Shown: positions 56,054 through 64,000 of the stretch, in pieces
Numbering within the stretch: position 1 is the first letter of the stretch
Layout of the letters: the number at the start of each line of letters is the position of its first letter
Origin: Knoxdaviesia capensis
Lineage: Eukaryota > Ascomycota > Sordariomycetes > Microascales > Gondwanamycetaceae
DNA length: 64,000 nucleotides
NCBI GenBank assembly: GCA_001510575.1
Contig: LNGK01000005.1
Span: 3,410,574-3,474,573, forward strand
Direction: 5' to 3'
Notes under the pieces: model-generated
Databases searched by the model: none
What the model saw: only the letters and a program-made list of their open reading frames with translations
What the model was told of the DNA's origin: nothing
Program-made: the position numbers and the translations under genes

Positions 56054-58409
56054 GTCTGGTCTGGTGTGCCGCGATCGCTGGACGCGGGAATGTCAACGAG
56101 CTAGCAAGGCCCGGATGTAGATGTGGAAGAACTCCTCTGAAGACACTCAAGAAGGATTCCAGACCCCGAAACCCATCCACCCTGACCGTGCTCTCCGAGC
56201 GAGCCCGAAACCTCTGTGGCTTTGCTGTCGATATCCCGGTCTTGTTGGGCCTTTGCTCAATCACCGGGGCCTCGCTATTCTGGGCTTCTGTCTTCAAGGT
56301 GGTGTGTATGTGTGTGTTGGGGGTCCCATGGTTATCGACACGCAGTGTTTAGAGTCCAGCCCTGCGTTGGCCGAAGGATCTTGGCTGCTTCTCCCCCCCC
56401 CCAACCGCCCAGCCCAGCCCATCGTGCGACCATCCACCGGGATCTGCAGCTATGAATAGAATACCTTATTTCCGATCCGCCTCCATCACGGCCACCAACA
56501 GCGTGCTGTGGAGGCTGGCAGTACCGCCTGGACTCGCCAGCGGTGGCTGCTGCCCACTCTCTCTCTCTCTTCTCCGGAGTGCGTACTGTACGAGTTTCCT
56601 CTGCCCGTAGCGCGTATACGTGGGCTCGATGGCTGGATGTACGTGTCCGTCGGTCGTGTGCGCCGCGTGTGTGCGAGCCAGACCGTGTCTGACGCCATTT
56701 CGCTGGCGAGAGAGTGTGCCACTGACGCCAGAGGCAAGCCCAACCAGCCGCAAAATCCGGTTCTGCGGGCTGTTGGGGGTGGCCACACACGCCCGCGCTC
56801 GTCATCGCGAGCCCGGCCTGGTGGTCTGTTTTGAGGCATATGTGCCCACCACACCACAACAAACCCACCGCCATATTACACACGTTTTTTCCCACCGAAA
56901 GAATCTATCTACTGCCCTTTTGATCCCCTCATCGTCGCAGCTCGGCATCGGCCGAAAAGAAAATGCCAAGCCGGTCTGCCCATGCTCCCGCCACAGCCGC
57001 TCCCCGGTTCTCCACGCGGCAAATAAAGAAAATCTTACGTTTTGTGAGGAAGGACGGAAATGCGTGGATCACGTGACCTGGGCTGAAGCCTGGTTCTGGC
57101 TAGCCTATAAATGCTGGACTTCTGTCCATTTCTAGTCTAGCCCATTTCCTTCCTCTAATATCTAACTTTTTATATATATGCTTAATTATTAAGTTTATTT
57201 CTATTAACTTATCTACTTTTCTTATTAGTTTAATAATAGATTATGAGACTAAGTTTAATTTAAGTAAGATAGTCTATTTGTCTTTTATTTCTTTTATTCT
57301 AATTAATTTTTTTTTTTCTCTTCTTCTTCTTCCTCTTCTGTTTTTCTATAAGCCGATAGTCGGCCTGTGAAGCTATTAGTATTATAATAATTGTAAATTA
57401 ATAATAAATCGTAGTGGCCGTCGCCGTTTGATCGCCCCTAATACTACTATAGACTTAGTTATTTAATTAAACTCTTAAGTCTTAACTCCGTTAATATTAA
57501 CGGAATTCTCGCGTTCCCCCTCTCCCGTCTCTAATGAAGATCTGAGATTTCTTACTAACGTTAATCCCTAATAATCTTAACTAGTTCCTAATAAAAAGTC
57601 TATAATTCCGAGTTTTCCCGGTCTTTTCCGTACTCCTACTATAACCGTAAACGCACCTCCCTTAATATAACGACCTCCTTCCGCTTATACCGTATTATCC
57701 CCGTCTTTATATTCCGTCGTTATAGAGGATTTTATTCCGTTACCTATAATAACTAGTACTAACTAAGTAATTAATCTATCTAAGTAGAAGTAGATACTTA
57801 ATTAATAATACTAGCTAATAGATAGCCGCACTTAGTATATATAGGCTCTATCTTTCCGTACTATAATTATTCGTACTAGTTTAAAGCCTAATAATTTCGG
57901 TTATCTTAATAAGTAAAATAATCTACTTATAAGAGGTAAAATACTAAAGAATATATCTAGTATTATAAGATAGATTATAGTTAATAATATAAATATTTCT
58001 AATATCTAGAATAAGTTATCTAATCGTTTTAACTATAATAGCTAGAAGATTAAGTTCTAAGTATTATAGATCCCTAATAGGTTAGAGTACATTATAATTA
58101 CGTATAAACGTATACTAATACACGTAGATACTACCTAGCGGTAAGCATTTAGGTATATATCTATATATATATAAATACCTTAAAGAGCTAGTAAAAGACT
58201 TATAAAAGGTAGATATTTACCGCGCTTTTATAGGAAATATCTTAAGATAGAAAAAAATTTAAGCTTCCTTTTATATATATTTCTCTATACGTACCTTATA
58301 ATTATAACTTATTTATTAGTCCTTTAGACTATATATCTAGGAATTATAAAAAATTAATTTTTTATAAGCGTAATACTTATATTATTAATCTCTTATTAAC
58401 CTTCCTTTA

Positions 58410-58466
58410 AAGCCTAACCGTCGTAATCGACTACCTTTCCTCTAGGTTCGAGTCCTAATCGATATA
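58410..58466 (+). other. tRNA-like T-arm remnant inside the RIP block
   Basis: GGTTCGAGTCC, an exact RNA polymerase III B-box, lies at 58445-58455 and is flanked by CTA/TAA that could close a T-stem with one mismatch. No acceptor stem pairs around it, so this is at most a fragment of a tRNA or tRNA-derived repeat. Confidence 0.3.
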
Positions 58467-59899
58467 TAATCGACTAATATCTCGACTTTCCTTTCTTTTA
58501 ATTTAGAATTTACTTTTACTAATAGCTTTACTACTTTCCGCCGCGGTAAACTACGAATTACCCTTCTTTTATAAAAACCCTTTCTATTTAACCCCCTTTT
58601 AGTAACGAAAGTATATTAAATAAATATCTTTTATTTTCTTTCTTTTAATTCCGTCCTTACTAAACTAATAGCTAATTAACTACTATTACTCTAGTAAAAT
58701 ACCGAATTACCCTACCTTTACTAACGTTTTATACGCCCCCCGCGTGCCTTTCCTATACCTCCTAAGCTATCGGATACTACTAATAGGTTTAAGTCCTATT
58801 ACTAAATATTTAATAGCTAATCCCTCTATTTTTATTTATTTCTACGACTTTTCCTTTATTTTTTACGATATTTCTATTTATTCTACGACTTTACCTATTT
58901 ATTTCTACGACTTTTTCTAGTTATTTCTAAGACTCCTATTATTCCGATAACTAATATCTTAATATTTCTACTATTTTCGATTATTTTCTACTACCTCTAT
59001 TTACGGACTTCCTTTATTACCTACTTTCCTATTCTATTTAATTCTAATTACTAATCCGCTTCTTATTCTAAGACTAACCCGCTTTTATACCCCCTTTATA
59101 CCCCGTTTATATACTAATAATCTTATTTCTTATTTTACTAGCCCTATTTCTTTTTTAATAGTTATCCTTTCTACTACTCTTTCCCCCTATTATTAACCCT
59201 ATAAATCTAGATTATCTAACCGTTTATAACTATTATACCCTAGTTTTCTTTATTTATTCCCTTTCGCTCCTACTTACTATCGGTTTATATCCCTAACCCC
59301 CTATTTCCTAGCGAGCCTAAACCGCTAATATCCGCTTTTACGCTAAATATTAAATAAAGAATAACGTATTCTACGTAAAAGAGATAAAAGTATTACCTAT
59401 AACCTTAAAGCCTTAAGTAAAGTAAGCGCTATAACTAACCTATAAACTAGTAAGTTACTAGTTAAGGAGCTATAACCCCTTACGGAAGTAACCCCTACTA
59501 CGTATAATCGTTAGATAATAATAAGATAAGGGAAAGGAAAGGCTATAGATAACGGGATAAATATCCTACTAGTATAGCTAGCTAGTAGTCTACCGCCTTA
59601 ATATACCGAGTCTATTACGATCGAGGAATTAAAGTAAATAATAAAAGCGCTACTTATAGACCGTATAGAGTCTAACTTTAATAGATAAGTAAGAGAGAAA
59701 GAGCGTACTAATAATATAAATACCGTTATTAATACGATAATAGAAAAGCTTCTAGAAAAGCTAATAGACGCTATAAGCCGTAGTAACTTACCGGCTATAG
59801 CTATAGCTACCTTATCCTCTTTTCCTATTCCCTCGCTATTATTAGCTAGTCCGTAGATAATAAGACTACTATTACCTACTGACCTAGGTAGAAAGAGCC

Positions 59900-61300
59900 C
59901 CTTTTCTAGCGTAACTATAGCTAATAACCCGTTATTACCTATAACTAACGTCTAACCGATAAGAAACTAGCCCTCGGTACTATATATTATATTATAAATA
60001 CCGAGAGGTATAGGTAGTACGGTTCTAGAAAGATAATAAGGTTATATATATAGATAAGGAGTATACGATAGCGGTATATTTTTAATATTTCCTATACTAT
60101 TCTAGTAAATACCCTTATAAACGATAACCCCTAAAGTAATATTTTAAGCGAAACTATATCTAAGACCTAATAGTAAACCGTTTACTAATATTAGTATTAA
60201 TAGCTTTATATTACTATTATAGCTTACTATTAAAGGACGATTCCTAGGCCCCTATTTAGTAAATAGGAATTTAGCTATTAAAGGTAGTTTAATAAAGTAA
60301 AATATACCTCTAATAAACGATAAGTACGTTATTAAGTAGTATTAATACCTCTAGGCGATATTTCTAGAGCTAATACTCCTATCGGATATTAGTAATAGAG
60401 AAGATTATAAGAAAAATAATAAAAAAGCTATTAGTTAGCTATAAAGTAATTACTTAACTAAAGTAGACTATATAGTTATAATATAATTAATACGTATTTA
60501 GACTTACTTATATAAATCTATAATTCTATATACGTATTAGACGTCTTAAATACTATTAGTAATTAGAAGCGAATTTATACCCCTTTAGTATTTTATTCGA
60601 TAGTATACCGATATACTATAGCCTATACTAGTAGAATCTATACTAATGTTTATCTCTAGTTATATACTAATATCTACCCCTTCGCGTATATTTATAGCTC
60701 TCGCGTTTAATTATTAGAATAAGTCCGAATATAAAGCTATTAAGCTTTTAGCTAAAATAATATAGAATTCTACTAATAACTTACTTAAAACGTATTATAT
60801 TCGACGTATAGTAGAGGATATTCTACGTTATAATATTACGGACTTATAGTATAAGATATAGTAGGATATAACCCCTAATTCTAGTATCCGTACTATAGTT
60901 AATACTACTTACTACCTATTAAAGACTAGATAATTATACGCCGCTTAGCTAAATACCGCGTTAAAGATTAAGGAGGAAGGAGAAACGCTATAATTTAGAA
61001 CCCGTAAAGAAGTACTTAATTATATTACGTAAGATAAAGATAGAGATAAATCTACGTGTTTCTAATATAGAAAGATAGGTTATTAGGTTTACGAATATAT
61101 AGAGCTACGTACTAAAAATAACGATCGACGTTAAAAGGCGCGTTAGAATACGCGTTTTACGATAAACTAAGGCCGAATAATAGATAATCGTAGTTATTCC
61201 CGCGAGCCTCGTACCTATTCTTAAAATACTTCCTACGACCATAACTATTTACGAAAACCGTCTTAGGACCGAAAGATATACTATTCCCCTACTCCCTACC
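59900..61300 (+). pseudogene. gag remnant with mutated zinc knuckle
   Basis: The best landmark is at 61057-61098, where the frame reads Cys-x2-Tyr-x4-Tyr-x4-Tyr with stop codons. This has exactly the CX2CX4HX4C spacing of a retroviral-type zinc knuckle, with Cys and His codons changed to Tyr codons (TG to TA, CA to TA). The upstream part is assigned to gag only by position. Non-functional. Confidence 0.7.
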
Positions 61301-61499
61301 CCTCTAGGAATAAAGATAAACTAATAACGGATAAAGGATAGCGGAATAATAGGAGAAGGGATAAGAAACCTACTATTTATAGTATATATCTTATATAGAA
61401 AGAAGACTTATCTCCTAAAGGATCTCCCCTCTTAGAAGCTACGGGCTTAGATATAGATAATAACTATTTCGCTAACGTTATTTACTATTCTATATTATT

Positions 61500-63950
61500 T
61501 ATAATCCCTTTAGTAGAGGAATTAACGTTAATTAGTAAGATACTAATAAAATAGCTACGACGTAAAGGATATTATAAACGATACCGCCTCTATACTAGTT
61601 TACTAACGAATAACTAATAAACGCCGCTTATAATATTTATTAATACTAGAATAGCTAGCGTATTCGTCTCTAAATTATACGCCCGTCGCTATTTAGTACT
61701 ATACCGATCTATTAACCCTCTACGCCTTAGTAGCTTAAGCGGTAATAGTAACTTCGCTATTATTAATAATATCGTTATTTCCTTCCGATTAATAACTATT
61801 AACGGATTATCTAAGGTTATTTCTATAGTAGCTAGTATTATTACTAACGGTACCTACCCTACCGACCTAACTATTAGCTAAAGCGGAGCTACGAAGCTCA
61901 GTTATACTAACGCTAATAGTATAATAAAGCTTATACTCCTACGCGATTCCCCCGTTATTCTATATTTCTACCTTCCCTAGAGATGAGATAATATCGCTAT
62001 TACCTATACTACCTCTACTACCGATTCTAATCTAATAAATATTACCTCTTCTTATAATAATATTACCTCTTTTTACAATAATCCTACCTCTTTCTACGAT
62101 AAGAACCTCCCTTTACTTCTATTAATATATATTTACGGTATTTTACCCGTAGATCCCGATACCTATACCCTCTCTTATATTACTTCTAAATTATTTCCCT
62201 TTATTACGTACCTTACTAAGTAATAGTATAATAATACTCCTTTACTTTAATAAACGTTTCTTAGAATAGTAAATACTAATTAAGTAACTATCGAATTTAA
62301 TAAAGAGCTATTACCTAAGTATAAGAAGTAACTATTACTTACGAAAGAGCGTATGAAACGCGATACTATTCGCGGTACCCGTATTATTATAGAAAACTAA
62401 TAAAAGAAGGTAAATACCGAAGCCCTAATAATTATATAAAAGGCCTTCGATAATAATACCTTCGTCTTTATTCTACGGTATTTCGATACTAGACTAGATA
62501 TAAAGGCCCGTATTTAGTATAATATTAAGACTACTAATACTAAACCTAGATCTCTCCCCCTATACCGCTATAGCCCTTACTAACGTAAAATTATAAAAGA
62601 ATTTACTAATAAATTACTTTTACTCGGTATTATTTAATACGCTATTAACTCCCTATAGTCTATACCTATATTATTACTACTTAAGAAGCCCCTCCTTAAT
62701 AATAACTAACTTAGATACCGTTTCGTAATTAACTATTATACGTTAAACGAAGTTACGTAAAAGGTAGTTTATCTATTACTAAATATCGAGGATTCCCTAT
62801 AATAGGCTACTAGATACCGATTCTATACCTTTCTTAATTTAGAAGACGGCTTCTAGTAGATAGTTATAGACCCTAAAGTAGTATTAAAGATAGCGTTTTC
62901 TACGCCTTTTAGATAATATAAATAGCTTTATATACTATTTAGCCTTATAAACGTACTTATAACCTTCTAGCGTTTTATAAACGAAGTCCTTAAGCTAGTA
63001 TACGCCTTTACTATAGGCCTTTTAGATAATATTTATATTTAAAGTAAGATAATAATAGAATTAGCTAATAGAATAGTCGCTATTTTACGTTAATTAAGCC
63101 GCTATTAACTATTATTAAACCTTAAGAAGTACGAATAGTTTATTAAAGAAGGTAAGTTCCTAGGAATAATTATCTCTATCTACGGTATTCGTCCCGATCT
63201 TAAGAAGGTAGCTACTATCCGCGAGAGGCTAGTACTTACTATTACTACTAAGATCCGTAGCTTTTTAAATACCGCTAGCTATTTACGCTACTTTATCCCT
63301 TATTTCGTATATAAAGCGCGTCTACTCTATAAGTATACTAGAGTAGATAAGCTTAAAGGCGTATAAGTATAGCTAGATAACGAGTTATTATAAGCCTAAC
63401 GCGATATTTACGATACTATAGCCTCTTTCTTAGAGCTACGTAACTACGACTATATACTCCTATTAGTACTTAAAACTAACGCCTCTAATTATACCGTTAG
63501 TACTATATTATTCTAACTATAACGCGATTCTAATAATAAACGTAGCGTTTTACGCTTAGTTACGTACTTTAGCGCCGTTTTATTAAAGACCTAATAGCGA
63601 TATAGCGCCTAAGAGAGAGAAATACTTACTATTATTATATTATTATAGTATTAGAGGAGCTAGTTAGAAGCCGCTAAGATTACTATTATTACCGACTACG
63701 AAACCCTACGCTTTTTTACTACTAAGTAGGAATAGCTAGCTAGAATATTACGATTTCTTAATATAATCGTATACTATAGCGTATATATTTATTACTAATC
63801 TAGAAAGGCTAATATTTTAGTTAATTAGTTATTACGGCTACGTATAGATATAGTACTCGTAATAAATAAGGAGGAAGGGTATAAAACGAACGATAATAAT
63901 ACGTTAACTAACGCCTTTCCTACGATTAATAACGAGACCCCTAGACTACC
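61500..63950 (+). pseudogene. pol remnant: aspartic protease, reverse transcriptase, RNase H
   Basis: Near 61635-61665 the frame reads FINTRIASVFVS, a mutated protease DTG loop. At about 62818-62870 lies a mutated reverse-transcriptase block (LEDGF followed by stops and IDP). FINEVLKLVYAF (about 62975) and the catalytic-loop relic LLDNI (63019-63033) follow, where the Asp-Asp pair has become Asp-Asn. Then come FLGIIISIYGIRPD (about 63160) and RSFLNTASYLRYFIPYF. RNase H is seen as TNASNYTVS (about 63475) and ITDYETLRFF (about 63686). Many in-frame stops; non-functional. Confidence 0.82.
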
Positions 63951-64000
63951 GAACTAATGATTTAAGATACGTCTACCGGCGCGACTACTAAACGATACTA

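Larger units (their letters stand above)
54755..57149. other. Intergenic region between the last gene and the RIP-type block
   Basis: 2.4 kb. GC-rich promoter-proximal part (54760-55200), then simple repeats: GA run at 55796-55815 and a hexanucleotide array at 56002-56053. A telobox-like TTAGGGTTAGG lies at 55979-55989. No supported gene. Confidence 0.5.
57150..64000. repeat. AT-rich block with RIP-type depletion of CA and TG
   Basis: At about 57,150 the DNA switches from mixed composition to AT-rich sequence dominated by TA. CA and TG dinucleotides become very rare on both strands, while TA, CG and GC words persist. This is the expected result of RIP, which converts CA to TA and, on the other strand, TG to TA. 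ATG codons are almost absent, so start-based ORF calls fail here. It holds the decayed Ty3/gypsy element described below; the part before about 59.3 kb is unassigned. Confidence 0.9.
59300..64000 (+). mobile_element. Decayed Ty3/gypsy LTR retrotransposon (5' part; truncated by window end)
   Basis: Plus-strand order is gag-like region, zinc knuckle, protease, reverse transcriptase and RNase H, which is the Ty3/gypsy order up to the window edge. Integrase and the 3' LTR would lie beyond. Every frame carries many TAA/TAG codons at positions explained by C-to-T or G-to-A change. The 5' limit and 5' LTR are not identified; they may lie in 57.2-59.3 kb. Confidence 0.85.

Noticed and set aside
57600..64000. 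Many short palindromes of TA-rich words as regulatory or origin sites
   Set aside because: Near-total loss of CA and TG makes palindromic TA words expected by chance.

Overview
The window reads as nuclear DNA of a filamentous ascomycete (Pezizomycotina; a Sordariomycete is plausible but unproven). Genes are split by short introns with GTAAGT/GTATGT/GTACGT-type donors and CTNAC-like branch sites. Coding exons are GC-rich with strong third-position GC, and pyrimidine-rich leaders precede several starts. The last ~6.8 kb has been rewritten in the manner of repeat-induced point mutation (RIP). Fifteen protein genes are supported; exon borders come from splice signals, frame continuity and family alignment from memory, not from transcripts.

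Layout. 0.1-5.0 kb: a proline-iminopeptidase-type hydrolase (-) diverging from an ascomycete protein of unknown function (+). 5.0-9.9 kb: a gene-poor stretch with a 24-base N gap. 9.9-14.5 kb: a secreted GH20 beta-N-acetylhexosaminidase (+) converging on an ARO8-type aminotransferase with a targeting-like leader (-). 17.9-21.6 kb: an F-box/LRR-like protein and a GPI-anchored CRH/GH16 cell-wall transglycosylase (both +). 23.4-30.1 kb: DNA topoisomerase I (-) diverging from the mitochondrial ATP synthase gamma subunit (+). 31.2-40.4 kb, all on minus: an LSD1-type histone demethylase, the HOPS/CORVET Sec1-Munc18 protein VPS33 and a UBE2W-type ubiquitin-conjugating enzyme. 43.2-51.1 kb, all on plus: a CaMKI-like kinase, a questin-oxidase-like protein and the checkpoint clamp-loader subunit RAD17. 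51.8-54.8 kb: a large fungal protein of unknown function (-). From ~57.15 kb to the end: AT-rich RIP-type DNA holding a decayed Ty3/gypsy retrotransposon whose 3' part lies outside the window.

The genes are mostly conserved housekeeping genes: chromatin and DNA metabolism (TOP1, LSD1, RAD17), energy (ATP3), vacuolar traffic (VPS33), signalling and ubiquitin (CaMK, UBE2W), and cell wall/chitin turnover (GH20, CRH). They form no operon or evident biosynthetic cluster. The only gene of secondary-metabolite type is the questin-oxidase-like one, with no polyketide synthase nearby. I found no clearly novel multigene system. The most unusual observations are gene-structure features: a probable GC-AG intron, a stop-free in-frame intron, an upstream ORF overlapping a start codon, a split HMG box, repeated acidic modules in topoisomerase I, scattered telobox-like motifs and a very sharp RIP boundary.
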